Source: Liolophura sinensis
Taxonomy: Eukaryota > Mollusca > Polyplacophora > Chitonida > Chitonidae
DNA length: 64,000 nucleotides
Assembly (NCBI RefSeq): GCF_032854445.1
Contig: NC_088301.1
Coordinates: 40,285,187-40,349,186 of the forward strand
Reading direction: 5' to 3'
The notes beneath the pieces are model-generated. The model was not told the origin of the DNA. It saw only the letters and a list, made by a program, of their open reading frames with translations, and searched no databases. Positions 53,901-64,000 of the stretch are shown piece after piece. The position numbers were made by a program, and so were the translations under genes. How positions within the stretch are numbered: position 1 is the stretch's first letter; each line of letters starts with the position of its first letter.

Positions 53901-56900
53901 GTCGTTAGGATTAAAGAAAATTCTCATCATTATTTTTTGTATGCAAGTACGTCACTGTAGGATTTAAAGTCCAGATTCAACCACACGATGGTATGGACGG
54001 TATTAAAAATGTCAGCGTTTCGCCAAACAGTTTCAAAAAATATACCCCAGCGGTAGACTATAGTAGGGGTATCAGAGAGATCATTACAGTTACATGAAAG
54101 CAAAGCCATGCAGGCGTGGAGACTGCGTTTCTTGTGGCGTGGTTGTGGAGGTTTTGTCTTAAACAAGTGCTCGCTGAGGAATAAGTCACAAAAGGTAAAC
54201 AGAATGATGCGCTGTTGTGATTTTATACCACAGTTGCCTTAACAGAAACATTTCTTTAGTTCGATGAGTTTTTAAAAAATTTTAATATGACCTTCAGGTA
54301 TGAACTATTGTGTCATACCTGGTGATATGAAAAAAGTAAAGTGTTTAATATTGTAATATAGCTGACACAGTGCAGCATTACATGGTAATTGCGAAGATGA
54401 AAATAACTGGTGTCTTGTTGAAATGCTGTATTTAGCACTTGTTTTCTATGTATATAAGAGGAAAGGCTTATGAAGTGAAGGTCACCGGATAAGGCTTTAA
54501 TACTAACAGTTAATCAGTCATTAATCAGAATCAGTTCAGTCATCGGAGGTCACTCGACTGGCTTTAAATTCTATGCATATGTAAATGAATTTATTTCAGG
54601 ATGCATGTGTGTAGTACTCCGGTGTGCCATATTTCTACTTTTCTTTCATTTGGAACATACCAGCATTCAAAGCATTTCTAAGGTGGTACGAGAACACAGT
54701 CTTGACCTGCGTACATGCAGTTACATCATGCGTGTAATGAAAATTGCCTGCTGGTGTCGATAAGACACGTTTGTGTATTTAGGTTTATCCATTTTTAACA
54801 CTAACTGAGAATCTCGGCACAACGAGTTGGTTGCTGATTACAAAGCAGTCTTAATCAAGCGACTTGGTTCTTCCCCGTCGCCTTTCCCGTGAACCTTGAC
54901 ATTAAATACAATTGTTACATTTACATTTCATTATTTTGATCCTTCAGAGGACTCGTAAGCTAAAAATCATGCCTAGATTGTCTTGAGGACTAAGTACACT
55001 ACCTACGTAATTGATCACTTTATTGATGGGTCCGATTTTTTTGTGGTATTCGATGTGTGTCCACACAGATAAATGTTAATCCTTTTTTTCAAAAGCAGCA
55101 AGTATTCTGCCGATATTGTGGTACTCCACATACAAAGAAAAAAGACCTGTGTTCTATGACACCCGTCATTTGCAGCTGATTGAGTTTCATATATGTAGAC
55201 ATTTTTGTATAACCTTACGGATCGCTCTATACCACCCCGATAAAGATAAGGATTTTGTTGTAATTCTATATCAAATAAACATGATTTTGGGATTTTAAAA
55301 ATCCACTATAAGAATTATGTATTGGTGAAACTAGGGAACTGACGCTTATCACATTTTCTCCCTTGTTCTTTTCCACCCCTTTTGTATAGACAGTTCTGGC
55401 AGATATAATAAACGGTGTAGGAGTGCAAAGCATTAATTCTTTCTTCTCACTCAGACAGACGTTAGATCTTGACATTTCTTCCATATTGCCTGGAATGTTA
55501 TGTAATGTGGTTCCCGTCTAGATGTGCGACCAGTAGCATTTAGTGGAAAGTGGAGAACCCAGCGGATGCAGACTCCTGAGGTATATACCTGTGATCTTGC
55601 CAAGCTGTACTCCTCAAAGTACATCAGAACCAGCATGTTTTCCATTTGCTAACAAAGGAATCCCGGTGGATCTGCCGACTCGTATTGAATCATATTTACA
55701 TGTTTTGTAATTTGTACAGAAGTAGTACATATAGAGGGTGTTTCCAAAAATTCAGGCCCATTTTCACATCAAATAAATAAACATTTCACGATTGCAGCAA
55801 TTTGCAACTGCACAAAAAGTTAAATGATTTATTAGATTTTATTAACCTTTTATAAATAGTGTTCTTCATCTACTGACCGCACTACATCGAGATGATGCCT
55901 CTCGGAACATCTTCATTCAATGAAGTCACCGTTGTCGTAGCAGTTGACGAGGCTGTTGGTGTGCAGTTAGAATTATCTAGGGGTGGTCATTAGAAAACTG
56001 TTCGCCCCGCCCTTTCAAGTGGTAAAGAGTTTCATTCATGGGCGGCTGGTGGCTGCAGAGATATAGCGATTTTAATTGAAACACCATGTATTCTATCATT
56101 TACTTAGAGACAAAAACTGTATTATATGCAAAAGTTTGTCTTAATTTTCTTATGGTTTTACACGTTCCTGGACGTGCTAAAAACGAACCATTGTCCTAAA
56201 AATAGAACGTCTATTGCAGTCTGGCCTACATTTCGTATAGGTTCTTTTAAGTTTTTTCCTTTATTTAAAAATACGCTTACTTTTACAGTGTATAAGGTAG
56301 ATGAACATTCAGACATGTATAAGCGTCTGTTTTACATGTCTTATGTTACATAAAATGTTAACTGGAAATACCTTACCAATAATTAAAAATGTTACCTTGG
56401 GTTTCTGTTAATAGTACAAATTAACATACTTAGCAGACAGTTTGTGTGGTTCCTTAGTTTACTTAACAAGTACCTTGTAAAGTGTGAAAATAGGAACACT
56501 GTCCCTTCAAATTCATGTTCATGGGTAAGAAAGATTTGCAAGAAAACCTCAAACGCTAAAAGATTAGAAAGAATACACGATTAGTTATTTGTTTAACCAG
56601 TTGCATGGGGAAAACATAGAGGCCTTTATGCAGAATTTACAGTAAATTAAATTCCCTGTCTACCTATATTTAGCCCATAGTATATATGACAGCATTTGCA
56701 CTTTTTAATGGGTAAACCTCACACTTTGGCCTACAGCAATTATATCTGCATGGCTTGTTTTGACCTTTGTGATGTGCCCACAAAGCGTTGCGGTTATACA
56801 CTGGTGGATCTATAAAACTTTGCCAAGACATTGTTTTCCTAAATCCTAATGATTAGCAGGTAAACGTATTCAGTGATTCTCTGCTGTGGTTTGTGGTTTG

Positions 56901-59900
56901 TAACAGATGTACTTTATGTATGTATAATGTTATAGCACCACCCGATAAATGTATACAGTATATACTGATGGTTTCCATGGCATACATTCGCAAGTATATT
57001 ATCTCATGTTGTAAATTACAAATATCGCAAATCAAAAACTTAGATACCCAACTCTAACTGTTTGTGGGACCTCGGTAACTATCCACGACGCTCGTGTGGT
57101 CGCTTATGGTGTCTAACGTTCGAAGGGGACCACTTGTCTTCCACCAGTGTATGGCGTGCATATCAGGATGTAGCATGTCGAAAATTTCGTCCTGAACTTG
57201 CTTAAGTTTGGTGGTTTACCTCGGGCATTCTGGTTTCCTTCATCCATAAGACCGACCGTCATGAAACTGTATAGGAGTATGGTGTTTAAAACAATCAAAT
57301 GAATGATTATGTGAACAAATAAAAAAAATGCTTAATAATTTAAAGCACAAACTTGCAAATCATAAACTTGTGTGAAGTCACATATTTCCAGCTAAACCTA
57401 GGTGTAGTTAGGGGTTCACACGGTCATTGAAATTATTATTACATTTATTAGTATTCTTTTAAAACTGCTAAGGTGAAAAAAAAACTTCGCCGTACATGGT
57501 CGTTAAAATACTGAACATATTCGGTAACTTTTGCAATTGAAGGATTTTTGACTGGTCACATAGCCTAGTGGCCATTTTGAATTTTATAAACAAACCATAA
57601 AAAATGTTCTTCTCAAAAACTAGTACGCCCTTCAGGTTGCAGTTTGGTATGTACAGTTACTAAATGAGTAGGGCTCGAGTGTATCCACCAGCAGTAAATC
57701 AAATGTACAAAATACATTGTATGAATACATTGTATTCTTTCTATTCAAAGGTTTTCAGTGCTAAGCCCATTGCACATGTGTTGTCATATTCAACTCTAGT
57801 TTATCCCTTTTCTTTTTTTCACTTATCATAAATTCATCATAGGCAACAGGCTACCAGAAATACTAACATGTTAATAGCTCGGTCCCCGGCAACAGTATAT
57901 TGCTTAACAGCTTTAACTAAATCTGTGTATGTAAAATCTGAAGTTTAAAAGATTATCTGAAATTCTCCCTTCCTTCTTCTGTACTTTGTGAAGGCGTGTC
58001 TTTGTCTAACTCGATGTAGTAACACGACTCTTTCAATAGAATTGAGTGATTTTATCACCGCATTTTTCTCGTGTATCAAATAAATACCATTGAATGCGTG
58101 CTTATCTCTGGCACGAGATAGATATCACTCGGTACCACGTAGTACAAACTGGTATCTATGTTTCGTACTGATAAACAGTGTCGGTTTTGTCATCTTGCAG
58201 ATTTCATTTTCATGTCTTCATTTTATTTTCATGTCCTGAAAATTTCATTTTCAGGCAGTTTGTTCGTATATTTGAGATATATCGAACATGGTAATTTTCT
58301 TGTTTACGCCTCAGGACTGCATAAAATAGGTCACCATACGTATAGAGATCTAACCTAGTTAAGTCACGACTACCTGAACAGAAGCAAAATGGCTGCTCTC
58401 AAGTGTTCCATACCTTGTTCAATATTTCCTTGTGATAGGCATTAGCATTTTAGAAATGAACTCGTACATATCCGTTTGGCCTGGTTTATGCTTTGTTGGT
58501 GAGAAAACATATATACATGTACATGTATCAGGAAGATTGGACAACCAAACCGTTTGTACAGTAGGTTGGTGAGGGATAGGGTGTATAGCTTATGTCTTTA
58601 GTTCCCTAAAGCTTTATCAGTGAGATCGCGTGTTGGAATCACGCTCTCGCCGCTGGTTGCCCTCTGCTTTATACGATATAGCAGCTTTGTTATCAAAACA
58701 AAAATCTAAACATTAATTCCAATGCAGCTCTTAATGGCATAAATTCAATCATATCAGTGGTTTACCGGATTGCACAGTATATAGTAGATGTATACTCTCA
58801 ATATTGATTTATTTCCTCTGTATATAAGGTCTAGAGCTAATGTCCTTACGAGGTCATGCATGAAATATTTCCAGATGCCAGTAGCGTTTTTGTATTTCCT
58901 ATATGACAGAATGATGGTGTAAGACTATTGTCTGATAACTTAGCTTCTAAAATAAACCGCCGTTTTGGGTCCAAAGTCTAATGATCCAGTGGCCACGAAA
59001 TTACATATTCCATGAGGACAACATGGCCTGCTACCTTATACTACAGAAAAATGACCCAGTTTTAGTACTTCCTTGTTAACACAAAATCTTCAGTGTGATA
59101 TAGCATTTGAATTATAACAAATATATGGGTTGAAATTATGATTATTGTCTGGAGTAAGTGTTGAAGTATGAAAGTCTATCTTCAAACATTCTCATAGATA
59201 ATCATCCGTTTATAGATAACCCTCTCTATTCACTGACTCAAGTTTGCTGCTTATTTGCTCGAAGAAAACATTTCTATTTTAGGAAAGGTTTCAGTGTTTT
59301 CACACTCCATTCTTGCATTATGCTACGTTAAAGCATACATGAAACGCTTGGTTTTTATTTCTTAATGGCGAGTATATTGTGTGGTCTAACGTATAATGCT
59401 AGAAAAAAGCTTCCCAGGTTTATCTTTTCTTAAACCTATACTCTCCCTTTTACAGTATGTTTTCATATATCCTCTAATGTTTTGACGACAAATACTGGTG
59501 GTTGAATATGTGTTAACAGGCTAAGGTGTAGACATTGTTGAATAACTTTTATTTCTTTATTACTCGTGCAAATGCTCAATGATCTCTTTATATCAAACAT
59601 TTTATATTTTTAAAAATTGTTTACATATACCTAACGTTCACAAAAACATGTATTATATCATTAGTATTGGGTTCTTTAGGTATGCGTTATCCAGTCGTGG
59701 TTCAGCCATTTGACTGGCTTCTGACATTGGTCTGGTTTCTCTTTGCAGGAGACTTGTGTTAGGGATCTTGACCTTGGTCTGGTTTGGCGTTTGGGAAATG
59801 CCACGCACCAGTGTTTGTACTGCCTCAAAACAGGAACCTTGGCTCACTCACACTTAGCTCAGATGACCTGACATTATCCAGAAATATTTCCTGCCGGATA

Positions 59901-60258
59901 ACTTTAAAAGAGCAGCTTTCCAGATGGATGTTGTCTTGTCAGTAGAACTGAGTCAAGTATCAGTAAGTTAGCTATTGAGTAAGTATACATACAGGTATAG
60001 CCCCGATTTTTTTCAGCGGTGAGACACACAGTTTTAATTTATAGTGTTATAGAAATTTTAGCTATAAGATCAGGTAGAGATTCATATTATACCCCAATTT
60101 TGCCAAAAAAAAATAAATGAATAAAAATAAATAAAATAAATCATCGGATCAATTTTATTCTTTGTTCTTTTACTCTTACTTCTTCATGCAGTCAGTTTTT
60201 GTTCCTTGGTTGACTTTATTGCGTTGTAACATACACCTGTTAATTTGTACTTCTAACT
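50910..60258. other. long non-coding stretch
   Basis: No gene recognised over 9 kb. A second (AT)n tract is at 51722-51746. Two adjoining minus-strand open frames at 54166-53930 and 53930-53634 are in different frames, lack splice sites at their junction and show no domain I recognise. Isolated donor-like strings (for example at 53440 on the minus strand, GCG|GTAAGT) occur without partners. Confidence 0.45.
51722..51746. repeat. (AT)n microsatellite
   Basis: About twelve AT dinucleotides in a row. Confidence 0.95.
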
Positions 60259-60259
60259 T

Positions 60260-60345
60260 ATTTATTTGATTGGTGTTTTACTGCTATACTAAATATAGGC
60301 GGGAGGAAACAACGGCGGAAAACCACGATCATCCGCAGTGAAATG
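60260..60345 (+). repeat. SINE-like repeat A, internally deleted copy
   Basis: TTTATTTGATTGGTGTTTTA is followed by TATACTAAATATAGGCGGGA, GGAAAC and CCACGATCATCCGCAG, the blocks of repeat A with a deletion in the middle. Confidence 0.65.
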
Positions 60346-60877
60346 TTTATGAGGCCCTATTAACTGACAAACAGCTGACCTTATCGATCTCAAATTTTCT
60401 TATTTGGATTTTCTATACACGTTTCTGTAGATTGTCTTTCCCTACGTTGTATAGGATGGAAGCTTGGTTAAAAAATCTTCGATAAGCCTGTCTTATGGTG
60501 CACATGACTGTTTTAGCTAGGGAACAAACCCTTGTGGTTCATAAATTTCATGCATTTTATGTGACACTTGAGACTCTACATGGGTCGAAAACCATGAAGA
60601 CATGAGGTGAGTCTATGACTGTCACCATATTGTCTGTAATGTTCTAGTATAGGTATTTAAATTCACCTCTCGAAACCACTATCTGGTTTATTGGGGGCAT
60701 ATTCAACATCTTCGGACCTGATCGTAAACTGAATTCACCGTTCAACGGAATAGGGGAATAGCGTGTATTGATCAGCAAGTCAAGATATTGGGAGCAGGTG
60801 TTCGTCACTTTGAAACAACTTACACATCGCCGCATACATCTGTCAGCTGTCGCGGGAGGAAATTTAGCAAAACTTAC

Positions 60878-60988
60878 CTGACTGAGGGGCCAAACTCTAG
60901 AAAACGTGTTCTTGTTTCCTGGTCTTTTAAACGTTAGAACGCCCGATTTGTGTGCGGTAGCCCTGTGATCAATCCCGAACAAGGCCAT
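60878..60988 (-). CDS. weak candidate first exon with strong donor
   Basis: On the minus strand an ATG at 60988 opens a 37-codon frame (starting MALFGIDHRATAHK) that ends exactly at a perfect donor CAG|GTAAGT (exon edge 60878). GC-richer sequence lies upstream (61080-61150). No downstream exon or domain was recognised, so this is only a candidate first exon of an unknown gene. The frame also continues open past the donor to give 114 codons. Confidence 0.2.
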
Positions 60989-62560
60989 GTGACTGACTTG
61001 AAAATGGTCTGCTTACATTTGCACCCCGGGGCTGATACCGCCAGGTGGAAGTGTCACTGTCTGACAAGGAAGAGTGTTCTTCATGATGCATGAGTCTTGT
61101 GTGAATATGGCGGGACCGACCGGGGTCTGTTTTAATAGTGGGTGACGCCGTCTTGAAAACGGTAAAACCTAATCAGATGATTCCCTTCTGCTGACTGAAG
61201 AAATGGACTGTTTAAGAACATCTTCCGAGGTGTGGTGTTGGGCTTTAACTAAGCTCTGAAAAAGCTACCACATCGACATAATATAACTCCCGCAAGGCTC
61301 ATAGCACCATGGCTTAAGTGGAATAAGGTGAACAAAAATGCAGTGATTTCAATAGACGTCACTGGTCTATAACACTGGTCGATGCAATTTCTCATCTATG
61401 TAAATATGTATTGGATGTTTATACCCGCGTATATAGATCTCACTTTATGACTGACATTTGATGTAACCAAATGTAACCAAAATGTAACCAAAGATACCCC
61501 ACTTGTACATGAAATTACTTTTGTCATTGCTCAGTGTTTCGATATATGTCACTGGCGTTTGACTCAGCTTAGTCAACATTATTTTTTGTGCATATGCATG
61601 GCGTGCACCTCAGTAATATTGTTCTGTTAGCATCTATATATCGTTGATGGACGATCCACATAAATTCACATAGCCAGTATTTTATGATGCTGTACATATG
61701 CAGACTGGACTGCCTGCAGCGGGTCTCCACATTCAATATTATTTCATCCACATGTACTTGTAGGCTTGCAGCTTATATGCTGATCTCTGTGTCCTCTCAG
61801 TTCATTCTGCCCGGTCTGCATAATAAAGAGTTTTTAAAGGGCAAGAAAGGTCAAAATAAGAGGGTGAACCGGTAGACGAATTAGAAAATATTTCGCGGGA
61901 TTTTTTTGAGTGCAATGGCTAAATATATACCCATGTTCGTTTCATTTCGATCACTGTTCATGACAGAATTATTGGACAGTTGGAGATCATTCCATCTCAG
62001 AACACTTTAGTGAGAAGATATCTCATCCAATTATTACGACCGATATTGTATATCGTGTACCTTTATTGCAGTAACAACCAATATTATGCCAACTAGTAAA
62101 AGATAATATTAACGTAAGGCCAGTAATGTTTACGGTTTTCTTGCCGATGTTGAAAGTGGATTCCAACAGGTGATGTCCTTAATTAGCGTTAATAACACTC
62201 ATATATGATGTACGGATTATTACGTCATCATCGTAAGTTACTACACGGTCGCATAGATAAGAGTTTACTATGTGTCAATTAGAAAGGAACATATACACTG
62301 TACTGCGTTATTGGTGTTAACACAATATCCATGAGAAAAAGGTAACTATACTATCTAACTGAAGTGTCTGCAGCATCGAAGAGAAAAGTTTTAACATTAT
62401 TGGTTGTTTATATAAATGTATGTAAAGATGATACAAAATGGGTTTGTTTACTACAACAAAGTAGCTACTTCACAATTGGTCGTAATAAGAGACTTATGCA
62501 AAAAGATATACCAAAACACAAGCCTATATCATGAGTTATAAATGGTAATCATAGGATATA
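60989..62560. other. non-coding stretch
   Basis: No gene recognised. A short triplicate ATGTAACCAAA occurs near 61461-61492. Confidence 0.5.
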
Positions 62561-62566
62561 TTTATT
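62561..62566 (-). terminator. candidate poly-A signal of the membrane-protein gene
   Basis: TTTATT on the plus strand is AATAAA on the minus strand, about 170 bases past the stop codon at 62735-62737. This is a plausible distance for a short 3' untranslated region. Confidence 0.45.
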
Positions 62567-62734
62567 ATCTGCGTGTGAGGAAAAATTCAAGGTAGAATCA
62601 CAACAAAAATATAGTTAAAAATATAGGAATAAGTAAATGTTTCCAATATTGCATGTAGTACAAAGAAATGTGTATCATTTTGAAAATTGTTCAACGCCGC
62701 AATTTGTGCAAGTTGTGGAACGGTGCTTGGTGTC

Positions 62735-63101
62735 TTACGAAAAAGAGAACTTTCGCCGAAGGTTAGGTTTAGGGACCGTTGGTTTCGCTTTAGGATAGCT
62801 ATAAGGCCCGACTTTGCCACAGCCCTTATGCCACTGCCTGAGTGTTATGAAGGAGGCCACTCCTGCCAGTGCCGCGGCCCCGCTCACCACGCATACAATC
62901 AACACCGTGTCGTCGGTTGCTCCGTCGCTAGTGGACTCCTGGGTTTTTGGCGTGGTCACTGGTGAAGTTGTGGGCAAGATGTATTCCACCGCAATATCTG
63001 CGGCTGATATTGCTGTTTCGTTGGTCAGGTAAACACCGAAACTGTTGTAGTTCGTTGATACGGTTCCAGAACCAGTTGACGTGATGACCACAGACAGTGA
63101 C
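62735..63101 (-). CDS. last coding exon of a single-pass membrane protein
   Basis: The exon begins after the acceptor TCTCCCCAG and continues in phase from the exon at 63681-63888 (codon GG|G). It encodes the end of an extracellular beta-rich domain ('SLSVVITSTGSGTVSTNYNS'), then a Thr/Ser/Pro-rich stalk ('PTTSPVTTPKTQEST') and one hydrophobic membrane segment ('TVLIVCVVSGAAALAGVASF'). A short basic cytoplasmic tail ends 'RRKFSFS'. An Asn-glycosylation site (NET) precedes the stalk. This is a type I topology by position. The 5' part of the gene is outside the window. The domain resembles the C-terminal region of hemicentin/VWA7-like invertebrate proteins to my eye, but I cannot name it. Confidence 0.8.
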
Positions 63102-63680
63102 CTGGGGAGACATGCGGGAGAATTATTTCTCATCTGTGAATTTAGCTATATTTATTTATTTATTTATTGTTTGATAGGAGGTTTAACATGAATGAGAATT
63201 ATCAATCGTCTGTGGATCTAGCTGTATTCATTTCCCTTTTGTTTTGCTTGATGGGTTGTTTACTTGCTAATATTTCAGTTATATGGGTGGAGGAAGTGTG
63301 TATGTGTAATACGAGGAATAAATTAACCTCCAGCCTTTCGCATGGAACTGACCAACTTTCCCAAATGACAAGTTAGCTATTGATAGAATATATAGGCGTC
63401 AAACAGACATTCGTATACCAGCCGTTAACCAAAATGCACGTCCTAGGTCAATAATCGTGAGATCAACACCGTTTAACACGAACCATCAAAGAAATGAGAA
63501 AGTATATAAAGTAAGATATTAGGGCTTATCCCTACAAAGAAAAGCAGCCAACAACTCTCAGTGACGATGGAAAGACGTAAGACATTTCTTCGTCAAATAT
63601 TTTCATTTCCAAAATGCACAAGGCACTGCTTTATATATGCCGATAACGACGTTATGAGTATATAAAGTCATGAAACTCAC
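63102..63680 (-). other. intron of the membrane-protein gene
   Basis: Starts with GTGAGTTTCATG after 63681 and ends with TCTCCCCAG before 63101 on the minus strand, joining the two exons in phase. It contains a TTTA microsatellite near 63147-63168 and no gene. Confidence 0.8.
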
Positions 63681-63888
63681 CCAAGGTCAAAGTTTTCTGT
63701 TAGGTTTAACCCCTGCAGATCTAAAATGAAGACCCCAGAGCCATTTCCGGCAGCCGAGGCGGTGACGACGAATGTGGTATCAATCAGACCGCTTGCATCT
63801 GTTATGGTAACCGTGAAGTTTTCATCAGAGCTCCCATAGTTGTGGAGAGTGTAAGGTATCTCAATTGGTACGTTTGGGTCAGCTCGAA
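63681..63888 (-). CDS. penultimate exon of the membrane-protein gene
   Basis: This 208-nt exon lies between an acceptor (TTATCCAG, minus strand) and a donor (GG|GTGAGT). It has two leading bases that complete a codon, 68 whole codons and two trailing bases, so both junctions are phase-consistent with the next exon. It encodes 'RADPNVPIEIPYTLHNYG' followed by 'FTVTITDASGLIDTTFVV', then 'LDLQGLNLTENFDL', a beta-sandwich-like extracellular sequence with NFT, NGS and NLT glycosylation sites. The upstream exon is not in the window. Confidence 0.78.
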
Positions 63889-64000
63889 CTGGATAACAAG
63901 GACATAGACAAAGGAAATAACACTAGTAGTCATTGGTGTAGTTGTTTTGAAATCAAACCTGTGTCATGGTGACATAATGATATACATGCACTGAAGCAAA
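63889..64000. other. intron sequence at window end
   Basis: Upstream of the acceptor at 63889 on the minus strand; the preceding exon is beyond the window. Confidence 0.55.

Noticed and set aside
53634-54166. Two adjoining minus-strand open frames that looked like a split gene
   Set aside because: They are in different frames, show no acceptor or donor at the junction, and no recognisable domain.
55735-55870. Possible DNA-transposon end (GAGGGTGTTTCCAAAAATTC)
   Set aside because: No matching inverted end or transposase remnant nearby.
1-64000. CRISPR array or bacterial defence system
   Set aside because: The only large regular repeat (37281-39534) has no unique spacers, and the sequence is eukaryotic with splice sites and SINE-like repeats.

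Overview
This is a nuclear genomic window from an animal, most likely a marine lophotrochozoan (a mollusc is my best guess; a brachiopod or similar is possible). The reasons are large AT-rich non-coding stretches, canonical GT-AG splice sites, and short dispersed repeats of the kind I associate with molluscan genomes: a motif with a 'grown' consensus near GGGAGGAAACC / CCACGACCATCCGCA, another with a tRNA-like B box GGGTTTGATCCC, and many copies of AAGGGAGRTAAT. There is no bacterial-style gene packing. The species cannot be named from the sequence alone.

The outstanding feature is a 1843-codon uninterrupted reading frame on the minus strand (29560-35091). It encodes a complete pyruvate:NADP+ oxidoreductase (PNO): a full pyruvate:ferredoxin oxidoreductase with all twelve cysteine ligands for three [4Fe-4S] clusters and the thiamine-diphosphate site, fused to a complete NADPH-cytochrome P450 reductase-type diflavin module, behind an Arg/Ala-rich N-terminus that looks like a mitochondrial transit peptide. 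Such fusions are classically known from Euglena mitochondria and Cryptosporidium. The coding region has no introns, but a strong splice acceptor lies just upstream of the ATG. Two well-formed small exons (37066-37137 and 43646-43724) and several first-exon candidates (45.7-47.2 kb) lie further upstream, so the gene appears built into an animal-type transcription unit.

Layout. 1-4.3 kb: non-coding, with SINE-like copies, a 45-bp minisatellite and a 203-bp fold-back element. 4.39-8.13 kb (minus): a decayed tyrosine-recombinase retrotransposon (DIRS/Ngaro type) with gag zinc finger, reverse transcriptase/RNase H, tyrosine recombinase and a downstream SGNH-hydrolase remnant. 8.2-28 kb: non-coding, with minisatellites, SINE-like copies, paired inverted AAGGGAGRTAA motifs and G-rich tracts. 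28.0-47.2 kb (minus): the PNO transcription unit, whose 5' intron holds a ~2.25-kb tandem array of 32/38-bp units containing the palindrome ACATGTACATGT. 47.2-62.5 kb: mostly non-coding. 62.56-63.89 kb (minus): the last two exons of a single-pass membrane protein whose 5' part lies beyond the window.

The PNO gene and the membrane-protein gene show no functional connection. Long open frames inside the PNO gene and the tandem array on other frames are shadows and are not annotated as genes.
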